Below are positions 8,131 through 16,268 of a stretch of 64,000 nt of DNA, one piece after another. Origin of the DNA: Bog-756 sp963776225 (GTDB lineage Bacteria > Actinomycetota > Acidimicrobiia > Acidimicrobiales > RAAP-2). Location of the stretch: contig CAVZLL010000003.1 of NCBI GenBank assembly GCA_963776225.1, positions 868,001-932,000 of the forward strand. Direction: 5' to 3'. The position numbers were made by a program, and so were the translations under genes. Under the pieces are notes generated by a model. It did no database searches and was not told the DNA's origin. It worked only from the letters and a program-made list of their open reading frames with translations. The stretch's first letter is position 1. Every line of letters begins with the position of its first letter.

Positions 8131-9390
8131 TCAGGCCGCAGGGTCTTCGTGGCGGTGGATCTGGCCACCCTTCATCACGAAGCGAACCGTCTCGGTCACC
8201 GTGATGTCGTCCAACGGGTCGCCGGGCACCGCGATGACATCGGCCAGGAGACCCGCCTCGAGCCGACCCCTGTCCTCGACGCCGATCAGCTCGGCGGCGA
8301 CCGTGGTGGCCGCCCCGATGGCCTGGACCGGGGTCATGCCCCGGTCGACGAGGGCCACCAGCTCCTTGGCGTTGCGCCCGTGGGGGATGGCGGGAGCATC
8401 GCTCCCGCAGGCGATCCGTGCGCCGCGCCCGATCGCCCTGCTGATGGTCTGTCTCGCCCGCGGGAAGACCTCGGCAGCCTTGGCCTGGAGCTCGGGTGCC
8501 GCGTGGGAGACGTCCATCCCGTCGGCCAGGTAGGTGGTGGCCACCAGGAAGGTGCCGCGTTCGATCATCAGTGCCAACGTCTGGTCGCTCATGAGCGAGC
8601 CGTGCTCGATGCAGTCGATCCCGCATTCGATGGCGACCCGGATCGCCTCGTCCCCGTGGCAGTGGGCCGCGACGCGCAGGCCGGCGCGGTGGGCTTCGTC
8701 GACGATCGCCTCGAGCTCCTCGGTCGAGTACTGGCGGGCCCCTGCGGGGCCGGTGTGCGACATCACGCCGCCGGACGCGCTGACCTTGATGACCCGTGCG
8801 CCGTACTTGATCTGGTAGCGGACGGCCTTGCGGACCTCGGAGACCCCGTTGGCGATTCCCTCCTCCACCGTCAAGGGCAGCACGTGGGGTGCGAGGGCCT
8901 GGAACATCGTCGGGTCGAGGTGCCCGCCGGTGGGACTGATGGCGTGTCCTGCCGGGACGATGCGCGGACCCTCCAGCCATCCGAGGTCGATCGCCCGCAT
9001 CAGCGCGACGTCGAGCAGGATCCCGCCGGTCTGCAGGAAGAGCCCGAGGTTGCGCACCGTGGTGAAGCCCGCGCGCAGGGTCCGCCGGGCGTTGGCAGCG
9101 CCGCGGAGGGTGCGCATCGCCGGGTCCTCCTGGACCGGGACGAGCGGGCTGGCGTGGTCCGGCCCGCCCATGTGCAAGTTGACCTCCATGTCCATGAGCC
9201 CCGGGAGCAGGGTGACGTCGCCGAGATCGATGGTCCGGATGTCGGCGGGGACGGACGACGGCGAGACCGCCGCGATCCGGTCGCCCTCGACGATCAGGCT
9301 GCCGGGTTCGACCAGCCGGTCACCCGTCCGGTCGAGCATCCGGGCCCCGGCCAGGTGGACGGGAGGCTCCGGCGTGCGGGGACGTGCCAT
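8131..9390 (-). CDS. Metal-dependent amidohydrolase (prolidase/imidazolonepropionase-like)
   Basis: This 419-residue amidohydrolase has the terminal beta-sandwich plus TIM-barrel layout: PGLMDMEVNLHMGG at residues 63-76, a likely bridging lysine in ARVIKVSASGG, metal histidines in VAAHCHG and IEHGS, and the catalytic Asp in CGSDAPAIPHG. The first metal motif is NxH (N71, H73) rather than HxH, so the beta-site may be altered. It would hydrolyse a C-N or C-O bond in a ring or peptide-like substrate. It is divergent from the reductase gene at 9650 across a 259-bp region with several inverted repeats. Confidence 0.9.
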   Translation of the reverse strand: MARPRTPEPPVHLAGARMLDRTGDRLVEPGSLIVEGDRIAAVSPSSVPADIRTIDLGDVTLLPGLMDMEVNLHMGGPDHASPLVPVQEDPAMRTLRGAANARRTLRAGFTTVRNLGLFLQTGGILLDVALMRAIDLGWLEGPRIVPAGHAISPTGGHLDPTMFQALAPHVLPLTVEEGIANGVSEVRKAVRYQIKYGARVIKVSASGGVMSHTGPAGARQYSTEELEAIVDEAHRAGLRVAAHCHGDEAIRVAIECGIDCIEHGSLMSDQTLALMIERGTFLVATTYLADGMDVSHAAPELQAKAAEVFPRARQTISRAIGRGARIACGSDAPAIPHGRNAKELVALVDRGMTPVQAIGAATTVAAELIGVEDRGRLEAGLLADVIAVPGDPLDDITVTETVRFVMKGGQIHRHEDPAA

Positions 9391-9483
9391 GGTGGCTCCT
9401 TCGAGAACGGAAGCAACGTTGTCGGCCTGGCGCTACGCAGTTTTCGGTGGGCGGGACGGTGGTTATCGTAGCAAAGGGCGATC

Positions 9484-9525
9484 CTGGACGAAGGCTGCAG
9501 GGATGTGGGGGACATCCCTGTCCAG
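9484..9525. repeat. Nested inverted repeat (hairpin)
   Basis: An inner perfect repeat CAGGGATGT (9498-9506) / ACATCCCTG (9512-9520) with a five-G loop is enclosed by an outer pair CTGGAC (9484-9489) / GTCCAG (9520-9525). It lies between divergent genes, about 95 bp from the amidohydrolase start. It could be an operator or a leader hairpin; there is no U-tract, so a terminator is unlikely. Confidence 0.45.
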
Positions 9526-9552
9526 TACTGCAATTCCGGCCCGGCGAACCGC

Positions 9553-9585
9553 CCGCCCGGTGAGAACGTAGTTCTCGCCGGGCGG
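9553..9585. promoter_or_regulatory. 33-bp inverted repeat containing perfect family 1 operator
   Basis: The centre GAGAACGTAGTTCTC (9562-9576) is the exact form of the family 1 palindrome. It is extended outward by CCGCCCGG / CCGGGCGG with one G-T mismatch, giving 15 paired bases around a three-base loop. It is 65 bp upstream of the reductase GTG. The core probably binds a dimeric regulator; in RNA the same sequence could form a strong leader hairpin. A weaker half-site, GTTATC, is at 9462-9467. Confidence 0.55.
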
Positions 9586-9649
9586 CTAAGCTCGGGTCGG
9601 TGAGGGCTGAGCCCAACTCCCGGGGTGGCCGGTTGCCCGAGCGGGCACC

Positions 9650-10699
9650 GTGACCGACGTCGAGGACGTGCTCCGCCGCCACGGGTACCACGCCCTCACG
9701 GTCGAGCGGGTGGTCCAGGAGACGGGGGACACCCGCTCGTTCGTCCTCGAGGTCCCCGACCACCTGGAGGACGACTTCCGGTACGAGCCCGGGCAGTTCT
9801 GCACCTTCCGGGTGCAGCTCTCCGGCACCGAGCACTTCCGCTGCTACTCCATGTCGAGCGCTCCGGAGGTCGACGGTGAGCTGGCGGTCACGGTGAAACG
9901 GGTCGACGGCGGCACGGTCTCCAACTGGTTCAACGACCACGTCGCCGCCGGCGACCGTCTCGACGTGGCCAGGCCGTCCGGCACGTTCTGCCTCCGGAGC
10001 CCCGACCGCCCGATCGTCGGGCTCTGCGGTGGCAGCGGCATCACGCCGGTGATCTCGATCGCCAAGCGCGCACTCGTCTCGTCCAGCCGCCCGGTCAGGC
10101 TCCTCTATGCCAACCGCCGGCCCGACTCGGTCATCTTCGACGGCGCGCTGGCCGACCTCGAGCGACGGTTCCCGGAGCGGTTCGCGGTGTGCCGGCACTT
10201 CGACTCGGTCAGCGGCTTCCCCGGGCGCTCGACCATCGCCGACGTAGTCCACGGCGCGCTCGGTGCGGACTTCTACGTGTGTGGTCCCGGTCCGTTCATG
10301 GAGCTGGCCGAGAGGACCCTCCTCGAGCTGGGCGTGGCACCGGACGCGATCCTCGTCGAGCGCTTCGAGGCTGCGGTGCCCGGACCATCCACGCCCGCGG
10401 GATCTGCCGGGGAGACGGTGCCTGCGACCGTCGTGCTGCAGGTGCGGGGCCGTCGCCACGAGGTCGAGTACCACGCCGGCGACACCGTGCTCGAGACCGC
10501 ACGGCGGGCGAACCTCCCGGTGCCCTACTCCTGCGAGGCCGGCAATTGCGCGACCTGCATGGCCCTCCTCCGTGAGGGATCGGTCAGGATGCGGGCGAAC
10601 AACGCGTTGACCGAGGACGAGGTCGACGAGGGATGGATCCTCACCTGCCAGTCGCTGCCCACCGGGACGTCGCTCAGCGTCGAGTACGAGCAGCTCTGA
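9650..10699 (+). CDS. Oxygenase reductase (FAD, NAD(P), plant-type [2Fe-2S])
   Basis: This 349-residue electron-transfer protein has three domains in order: an FAD-binding domain with the RCYSMSSAP motif (about residues 64-72), an NAD(P)-binding domain with GLCGGSGITPV and YVCGPGPFM, and a C-terminal ferredoxin domain with C295, C300, C303 and C333 as cluster ligands. The layout matches KshB/HmpX-type reductases serving Rieske oxygenases. It starts at a GTG and stands close to an SDR gene (61-bp gap). I infer that it supplies electrons to one or both Rieske oxygenases in the window (5499, 24837). Confidence 0.92.
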   Translation: MTDVEDVLRRHGYHALTVERVVQETGDTRSFVLEVPDHLEDDFRYEPGQFCTFRVQLSGTEHFRCYSMSSAPEVDGELAVTVKRVDGGTVSNWFNDHVAAGDRLDVARPSGTFCLRSPDRPIVGLCGGSGITPVISIAKRALVSSSRPVRLLYANRRPDSVIFDGALADLERRFPERFAVCRHFDSVSGFPGRSTIADVVHGALGADFYVCGPGPFMELAERTLLELGVAPDAILVERFEAAVPGPSTPAGSAGETVPATVVLQVRGRRHEVEYHAGDTVLETARRANLPVPYSCEAGNCATCMALLREGSVRMRANNALTEDEVDEGWILTCQSLPTGTSLSVEYEQL

Positions 10700-10729
10700 A
10701 CATGCGAGCGCTGTCGATTCTTTTGACCG

Positions 10730-10745
10730 GAGAAGACGGTCTTCT
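10730..10745. promoter_or_regulatory. 15-bp perfect palindrome upstream of SDR
   Basis: AGAAGACGGTCTTCT (10731-10745) is perfectly palindromic around one base and starts 16 bp before the SDR start. Read as GAGAAG-N3-GTCTTC it is a relative of the family 1 element with three mismatches in the half-sites. It is a candidate operator for the SDR gene. Confidence 0.4.
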
Positions 10746-10760
10746 TAGGATGACCCACCC

Positions 10761-11519
10761 ATGAGCAGCGATCGACGGGTGGCCATCGTGACCGGGGCGG
10801 GATCGGGGATCGGCCGGGCCATCGCGGTCCGCCTGGCCGAGGACGGCTTTCCGGTGGTCGTGCTCGACCTCGACACGGACGCCGCGGACTCGGTCGCCGG
10901 CGAGCTCGCCGGTCGCGGGTTCGAGGCGACGGCCCTCGGTGGGGTGGACGTGTCGGACCGTGCCGAGGTGGACGCCGCCGTCGAGCGGGTCCGCACCGAG
11001 GTCGGCCCGCCCCTCGTCCTGGTCAACAACGCGGGGATCCCGGGCTTCAAGGAGTTCCTCAAGATCAGCGACGAGAAGTGGGACCGGATCATGGCCGTCA
11101 ACCTCAACGGCCCCTTCTACTTCTGCCAGGCCGTGGTCCCGGACATGGTCGCCGCCGGCTGGGGGCGGATCGTGAACATCTCCTCCTCCAGCGCCCAGTC
11201 CGGGCAGCCGTACATGGTCCACTACGTGACCTCCAAGGCCGGCCTCATCGGGTTGACCAAGGCCTTGGCGCTCGAGCTCGGACCGAAGGGGATCACCGTC
11301 AACACCATTCCACCGGGGTTCATCGACACCCCGATGCTCCGGGGATCGGAGGAGCGGGGCCTCCTCGGGGGCACGGTGGACGAGACCGCGGGGCGCACAC
11401 CGGTCCGGCGTGCCGGGACGCCGGAGGACATCGCCCACGCCTGCTCCTACCTCGTCTCCGAGGGGGCCGGCTACGTGACCGGTCAGGTCCTCGGCGTGAA
11501 CGGCGGCCGCAACACCTGA
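10761..11519 (+). CDS. Short-chain dehydrogenase/reductase (FabG-like)
   Basis: This 252-residue classical SDR has the TGAGSGIGRA cofactor loop at the N-terminus, NNAG around residue 89, and the catalytic Ser 142/143, Tyr155 and Lys159 (HYVTSK). An acidic residue ending beta-2 (LDLDTD) suggests NAD(H) preference. It shares the unusual SSSSAQSG segment with the SDR at 19276, so the two are paralogues. It would interconvert a hydroxyl and a keto group on the oxygenated intermediate. It follows the reductase gene and precedes an ACMSD-type amidohydrolase in the same direction. Confidence 0.92.
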   Translation: MSSDRRVAIVTGAGSGIGRAIAVRLAEDGFPVVVLDLDTDAADSVAGELAGRGFEATALGGVDVSDRAEVDAAVERVRTEVGPPLVLVNNAGIPGFKEFLKISDEKWDRIMAVNLNGPFYFCQAVVPDMVAAGWGRIVNISSSSAQSGQPYMVHYVTSKAGLIGLTKALALELGPKGITVNTIPPGFIDTPMLRGSEERGLLGGTVDETAGRTPVRRAGTPEDIAHACSYLVSEGAGYVTGQVLGVNGGRNT

Positions 11520-11557
11520 CCGGTGCGAGGGCCCGGACCGCGGTCACCACCCAGGTC

Positions 11558-11591
11558 AGGTAGGTTCTACCTCAGCGATAATCGGGTTCTC
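11558..11591. promoter_or_regulatory. Two adjacent palindromes, one of family 1
   Basis: AGGTAGGTTCTACCT (11558-11572, perfect arms AGGTAG/CTACCT) is followed by GATAATCGGGTTCTC (11577-11591). The second matches the GATAAT-N3-GTTCTC site upstream of the amidohydrolase at 48345, another member of the same protein family. GATAAT itself resembles a -10 hexamer, so a bound regulator would cover the promoter. The amidohydrolase ATG follows 13 bp later. Confidence 0.55.
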
Positions 11592-11604
11592 GGAGAGGTG
11601 AGAC

Positions 11605-12903
11605 ATGCTCGACATCAACGACCTCGTGCTGATCAGCGTCGACGACCACATCATCGAACCCCCGGATCTGTTCGTCCACCACCTGGCTCGGGAGTACCTG
11701 GACCGGGCCCCGAAACTGGTCCGCAACGAGGAGGGCTCCGACGTCTGGGTGTTCGGGGAGGTGGTCATGGAGACCGCGGCCCTCAACGCGGTCGCCGGCC
11801 GGCCGAGGGAGGAGTACGGCCTCGAACCCCAGAGCCTCGACGAGGTCCGGCCCGGCTGCTACGACGTCGGCGAGCGGGTCCGGGACATGGACGCCGGGGG
11901 AGTGCTCGCGTCGATGAACTTCCCGTCCTTCCCGACCTTCACCGCGAGGGTGTTCGCCTCGGAGGACCCCGGGCTCTCCCTGGCGCTGGTGAGGGCCTAC
12001 AACGACTGGCACATCGACGAATGGTGCGGCGCCCATCCCGGTCGGTTCATCCCGATGGCGGTGCCGGTGATCTGGGACCCGGGGCTCACCGCCGACGAGA
12101 TCCGCCGGACGTCGGCCAAGGGCTGCCACTCGTTGAGCTTCACCGAGAACCCGGCGGCGCTCGGATACCCGAGCTTCCACGACGAGTACTGGGACCCGGT
12201 GTGGCGGGCGTGCTGCGACACCGGCACCGTGCTCTCGATCCATCTGGGGTCCTCGGGGCGCCTGTCCATCCCGGCGGTCGACTCGCCCCCCGACGTGATG
12301 ATCACCCTGCAGCCGATGAACATCCAGTCGGCCGCGGCCGACCTCCTGTGGTCCCGGGTGCTCAAGCAATTCCCCGACCTCCGGGTGGCGCTGTCCGAAG
12401 GGGGGACCGGATGGATCCCCTACTTCCTCGACCGGGTCGACCGGACCTTCGAGATGCACCACGCGTGGACGTTGCAGGACTTCGGCGGTCGACTGCCGTC
12501 GGAGGTGTTCCGCGAGCACTTCCTCACCTGTTTCATCAGCGATCCGGTGGGGGTGCAGCTCCGGGACCGCATCGGTGTGGACAACATGGCGTGGGAGGCT
12601 GACTACCCGCACAGCGATTCCATGTGGCCGACCGCACCCGAGGAGCTCCACGGCGTCTTCGTCGACTGCGCGGTCTCCGACGACGACATCAGGAAGATGA
12701 CCCACGAGAACGCCATGCGGTGGTATTCGTTCGACCCGTTCGTCCACCTGCCCAGGGAGGAGTCGACCGTCGGTGCACTGAGACGCCGGGCGAAGGGCCA
12801 CGACGTCTCGGTCATGTCGAGGAGCACCCGGGTCCGGACACCGGACGAGAAGCTCGAGGGGTTCCGCAAGCGGGCGCGCCGGGCCGTGGCCGCGGAGCGC
12901 TGA
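11605..12903 (+). CDS. ACMSD-type amidohydrolase (amidohydrolase_2 family)
   Basis: This 432-residue TIM-barrel metal enzyme belongs to the family of ACMSD, gamma-resorcylate decarboxylase and related decarboxylases/hydrolases. The N-terminal metal motif is VDDHIIEPPDLF; later motifs are SIHLGSSG and the C-terminal WEADYPHSDSMWP with the metal-binding Asp. It is longer than typical ACMSD (about 340), with a basic C-terminal tail. Two further family members are at 37233 and 47155. It likely decarboxylates or hydrolytically cleaves a ring-derived acid; the substrate is not determinable. Confidence 0.9.
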   Translation: MLDINDLVLISVDDHIIEPPDLFVHHLAREYLDRAPKLVRNEEGSDVWVFGEVVMETAALNAVAGRPREEYGLEPQSLDEVRPGCYDVGERVRDMDAGGVLASMNFPSFPTFTARVFASEDPGLSLALVRAYNDWHIDEWCGAHPGRFIPMAVPVIWDPGLTADEIRRTSAKGCHSLSFTENPAALGYPSFHDEYWDPVWRACCDTGTVLSIHLGSSGRLSIPAVDSPPDVMITLQPMNIQSAAADLLWSRVLKQFPDLRVALSEGGTGWIPYFLDRVDRTFEMHHAWTLQDFGGRLPSEVFREHFLTCFISDPVGVQLRDRIGVDNMAWEADYPHSDSMWPTAPEELHGVFVDCAVSDDDIRKMTHENAMRWYSFDPFVHLPREESTVGALRRRAKGHDVSVMSRSTRVRTPDEKLEGFRKRARRAVAAER

Positions 12904-12940
12904 GCGCCTGGGCAACCACGTGTCGACGTCCGACGGCGAC

Positions 12941-13606
12941 CTACGTGGAGGACCTCGCTCCGTCCGACGCCGAGTGGGTCCGCAGCCAGTCGCCCAGGGC
13001 GGTGCCCGCGTCGAGGACGTGGGACTCGGCGATGCCCCGGGCGGCCGCGCCGTCACCGCGGCCGATGGCATCGAGGAGCGCGGCATGGTCGGCCCGGCTG
13101 CGGCTCTCCTGCTCGGGGAAGAGGTCGAAGTAGCTCTCCGGGACCACGCGCACCGCCTGGCGGAGGTAGGTCATCAATCGCGGTGAACCAGCGGACAGGT
13201 TGACCGCGCGGTGGAACCGCCGGTTGGCCGCGACCACGTCATGGCCCGGCCCGACGGCCGCCGCCAGCACGTGCAGCTCGGCCAGCTGCTCCGGGGTGAT
13301 CCGGGCGGTGGCCCACTCGGCCGCCTTGCCGGCGAGAGCCGCCAGGACGGCGAAGTTGTCGACGGCGTCCTCGGGGGTGACCCCGGTGACGGTGATCCCG
13401 CTCCGGGGCGTGACCGCAACCAGGCCCTCGAAGGAGAGCTCGAGCAGGGCCTCCCGCACGGGGGTCCGGCTGATGCCGAACTCCCTGGTGATCTCGTCCA
13501 GGTCGATTCGGTCACCCGGCCGCAACCGCCCGGTGAGGATCCGGTCGCGCAGCTCGTGCGCGGCCCGCGAGCGGACCGTGCCACCGATCGACTTGAAATC
13601 TGACAT
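12941..13606 (-). CDS. GntR-family (FCD) transcriptional regulator
   Basis: This 221-residue regulator has an N-terminal winged helix-turn-helix (residues about 12-75; core LDEITREFGISRTPVREAL) and a helical FCD effector domain with the expected metal-binding pattern (FHRAVNLSAGSP, then AEWATARIT upstream and HAALLDAIGRGD, AESH downstream). FCD regulators usually respond to a carboxylic acid pathway intermediate. It sits at the right end of module A and is divergent from the LLM monooxygenase operon. It is a candidate for recognising the local AT-rich dyad at 13593-13625; whether it binds the family 1 palindromes is open. Confidence 0.9.
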   Translation of the reverse strand: MSDFKSIGGTVRSRAAHELRDRILTGRLRPGDRIDLDEITREFGISRTPVREALLELSFEGLVAVTPRSGITVTGVTPEDAVDNFAVLAALAGKAAEWATARITPEQLAELHVLAAAVGPGHDVVAANRRFHRAVNLSAGSPRLMTYLRQAVRVVPESYFDLFPEQESRSRADHAALLDAIGRGDGAAARGIAESHVLDAGTALGDWLRTHSASDGARSST

Positions 13607-13625
13607 ATCACATTCTATATTTCAA
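13593..13625. promoter_or_regulatory. AT-rich inverted repeat over gntR start
   Basis: TTGAAAT (13593-13599) and ATTTCAA (13619-13625) form a perfect seven-base inverted repeat around 19 bases of unusually AT-rich sequence. The left arm lies in the first codons of gntR. The region must hold the divergent promoters of gntR and the LLM operon, and the repeat is a natural autoregulation site. Confidence 0.45.
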
Positions 13626-13693
13626 TCAATGTCCAGAGTCAACGAACGCTCGGGCGACGAGCGGTCGCCGTGCGGTCGGAGCCGACGAGCGTC

Positions 13694-15049
13694 ATGGTGA
13701 GCCCTGCGAGGCAGATGTCGTTGGTGGGGTTCATGCAGGCGGGGAATGCCACCGTCTACGCGGGATCGTGGCGGCATCCGGCCACCGAGCACGGGTTCCT
13801 CACCGCCGGCTACTACCAGAAGCTCGGACGGACCCTCGAAGAGGGCTGCTTCGACATGCTGTTCTTCGACGACCGGCTGGCCATGCCCGGCATCTACGGA
13901 GGCTCGGTGGCCGAAGCGGTGCGCCACGGTGCCCGCCCGGTCAAGCTCGACCTGGGCATCGTGCTCGGCGTCATGGCCGGCGCGACCCGGTCGATCGGTC
14001 TGGGTGCCACCTACTCGACCACCTACTACACCCCGTTCCACATCGCCCGCACCTTCGGGACCCTCGACCATCTGACCGGTGGCCGGGCGGCCTGGAACGT
14101 GGTGACCTCGGTCAACGACAGTGAGGCGCAGAACTTCGGCGTGGACGGGGTGCTCGCTCACGACGCCCGCTACGACCGGGCCGACGAGTTCCTCGAGGCC
14201 ACCATCGGGCTCTGGGACTCCTGGGAGGACGACGCCCTGATCCTCGACCGGGCGAGCGGCCTGTTCGCCGACCCGGACAAGGTCCACGAGCTCCACCACA
14301 AGGGGGACTGGTTCACGGTGCGCGGACCGTTGACGGTGCCCCGCTCGCCGCAGGGGCGACCGGTGCTGCTCCAGGCCGGCTCGTCGGGACGCGGACGGGA
14401 CTTCGCCGCCCGGTGGGCCGAGGTCATCTTCACCGGCGACCCCAGCATCGAGGTGGCGCGGGACCACTTCAGGGACCAGAAGCAGCGCATCGGCGAGCTC
14501 GGGCGCGATCCCGACTCGGTGAAGATGCTCCCGATGGCCTACACGGTGGTCGGGGAGTCGACGGCCCATGCCCGGGAGCGGGAGCAGATGTTCCTCGACG
14601 ACCTCGTCGACCCGATGGCCTCCCTCACCCTGCTGTCCGAGCTCATGAACTACGACTTCTCCGGTCTTTCGCTCGATGCGCCCATCACCGACGAGCTCAT
14701 CGAGTCGGTCTCGGGAATCCGCGGGCTCGTCCAGAACCTGCGCGCCCACATCGGTGGTGCGACGGTGACCCTGGCCGACCTTGCCGGCCACCGGGCGACG
14801 CTCCTCCAGGGCCCCCGCTTCGTCGGCACCGGGGTCGAGGTCGCCGACCAGATGGAGGAGTGGTTCGGTGGCGACGCCTGCGACGGGTTCGTCATTGCCG
14901 CCACCCATTCGCCCGGCGCCTACGAGGACGTCGTCCGCCTGGTCGTGCCCGAGCTCCAGGAGCGCGGGGTCTTCCGCGACAGGTATGCGGGCACCACCCT
15001 GCGGGAGAACCTCGGTCTGGCCAGACCCGAGTGGAAGGCCGGTGACTGA
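13694..15049 (+). CDS. NtaA/SnaA/DszA-type flavin-dependent monooxygenase
   Basis: This protein of about 451 residues is an LLM-class monooxygenase of the nitrilotriacetate/alkanesulfonate-like branch. Typical stretches are WRHPATEHGFLTAGYYQ, FDMLFFDDRLAMPG, ARTFGTLDHLTGGRAAWNVV and VLLQAGSSGRGRDFAARWA. The enzyme uses reduced FMN from a separate reductase; none is adjacent. An upstream GTG at 13670 and ATG at 13712 are alternative starts. It overlaps the CaiB gene by eight bases and begins a five-gene rightward run that is divergent from gntR. Confidence 0.9.
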   Translation: MVSPARQMSLVGFMQAGNATVYAGSWRHPATEHGFLTAGYYQKLGRTLEEGCFDMLFFDDRLAMPGIYGGSVAEAVRHGARPVKLDLGIVLGVMAGATRSIGLGATYSTTYYTPFHIARTFGTLDHLTGGRAAWNVVTSVNDSEAQNFGVDGVLAHDARYDRADEFLEATIGLWDSWEDDALILDRASGLFADPDKVHELHHKGDWFTVRGPLTVPRSPQGRPVLLQAGSSGRGRDFAARWAEVIFTGDPSIEVARDHFRDQKQRIGELGRDPDSVKMLPMAYTVVGESTAHAREREQMFLDDLVDPMASLTLLSELMNYDFSGLSLDAPITDELIESVSGIRGLVQNLRAHIGGATVTLADLAGHRATLLQGPRFVGTGVEVADQMEEWFGGDACDGFVIAATHSPGAYEDVVRLVVPELQERGVFRDRYAGTTLRENLGLARPEWKAGD

Positions 15050-16244
15050 GGCATCTGGCCCATTGGCCGGGCTCCGGGTGGTGGACGCCGCGACGCTGGT
15101 CGCCGGTCCGATGGTGGCCACCATGCTCGGCGAGTTCGGGGCGGAGGTCGTGAAGGTGGAACAGCCCGGGAGCGGCGATCCCCTGCGTACCTGGGGGGAT
15201 CGGAAGGACGGCATCGGGCTCGTCTGGAAGAGCGTCAGCCGCAACAAGCGCTGCGTCACCCTCGATCTCCGTCAGGAGGCCGGACAGGAGGTGTTCCATC
15301 AGCTGCTCGCGGTCAGCGACGTGGTCGTCATGGGCAATCGACCGAGCGCACTGCTCCGTTGGGGTCTCGACTACGAGTCCGTCCACCGGCGGCACCCCCG
15401 GCTGGTGATGCTCCACGTGAGTGGCTACGGCCGGGGTGGCCCGTCGAGCGACCGACCGGGGTTCGGCACGTTGGCCGAGGCGATGAGCGGGTTCGCACAG
15501 GTCACCGGGCAACCCGACGGGCCGCCCACGCTGCCGCCGTTCATGCTGGCGGACGGTGTCGCGGCACAGGCGGCCACCTGGGCGGTGATGATCGCGCTCT
15601 ACCACCGCGACGTCCGCGGGGGCGCAGGGCAGCTGGTCGACGTCAACCTGGTCGAGCCGCTGGCCCGTCTCGTCGAGTCGGCGACGCTCGCCTTCGACCA
15701 GTTGGGGACCGTCCCCACCCGGGAGGGCAACCGGCTCCCGGCCAGTGCGCCGCGCAACGCCTACCGGACCGCCGACGGCAGATGGCTGGCCATCTCGAGC
15801 GCGTCGTCGAACATCGTCGTGCGGGTCTTCCGCTCGATCGGCCGGTCCGATCTCGCCTCCGACCCCGACTACGTGGATCCGATCCGCCGCCAGGAGCGGG
15901 AGATCGAGATCGATGCGCTGGTCGCCGAGTGGGTCGCACGACGCACCCTCGACGAGGCGATGACGGTGTTCCTCGAGGCGGAGGTGGCGGCGGCGCCCGT
16001 CTACGACGCCCGGCAGCTGCTCGCGGACGAGCATCTGCAGTCCCGGGGGACCTTCCCCCGCCTGGCCGACCCCGATCTCGGATGGATCTCCGTTCAGGCA
16101 CCGGTGGCCCAACTCTCCGAGACCCCCGGGCGGATCGACCACCTCGGACAGGCGCTGGGTGCCGAGAACGACGCCGTCTATGGTGAGATCCTGGGCATCG
16201 GAGCCGACCGGATCGCCGCGCTGCGCTCGGCCGGCGTCGTCTGA
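15042..16244 (+). CDS. CaiB/BaiF family III CoA-transferase
   Basis: This 400-residue protein starts at a GTG inside the end of the monooxygenase gene. Family III features are LAGLRVVDAATLVAGPM, the FGAEVVKVEQPGSGDP strand, NKRCVTLDLR, and the catalytic Asp in FMLADGVAAQ. It transfers CoA between acids, allowing activation without ATP. Translational coupling with the monooxygenase and the 24-bp gap to the CitE-like lyase suggest that an acid released by oxidation is converted to a CoA ester and then cleaved. Confidence 0.92.
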   Translation: MTEASGPLAGLRVVDAATLVAGPMVATMLGEFGAEVVKVEQPGSGDPLRTWGDRKDGIGLVWKSVSRNKRCVTLDLRQEAGQEVFHQLLAVSDVVVMGNRPSALLRWGLDYESVHRRHPRLVMLHVSGYGRGGPSSDRPGFGTLAEAMSGFAQVTGQPDGPPTLPPFMLADGVAAQAATWAVMIALYHRDVRGGAGQLVDVNLVEPLARLVESATLAFDQLGTVPTREGNRLPASAPRNAYRTADGRWLAISSASSNIVVRVFRSIGRSDLASDPDYVDPIRRQEREIEIDALVAEWVARRTLDEAMTVFLEAEVAAAPVYDARQLLADEHLQSRGTFPRLADPDLGWISVQAPVAQLSETPGRIDHLGQALGAENDAVYGEILGIGADRIAALRSAGVV

Positions 16245-16268
16245 TCGCATCCGCTGACGGAGGAGACC

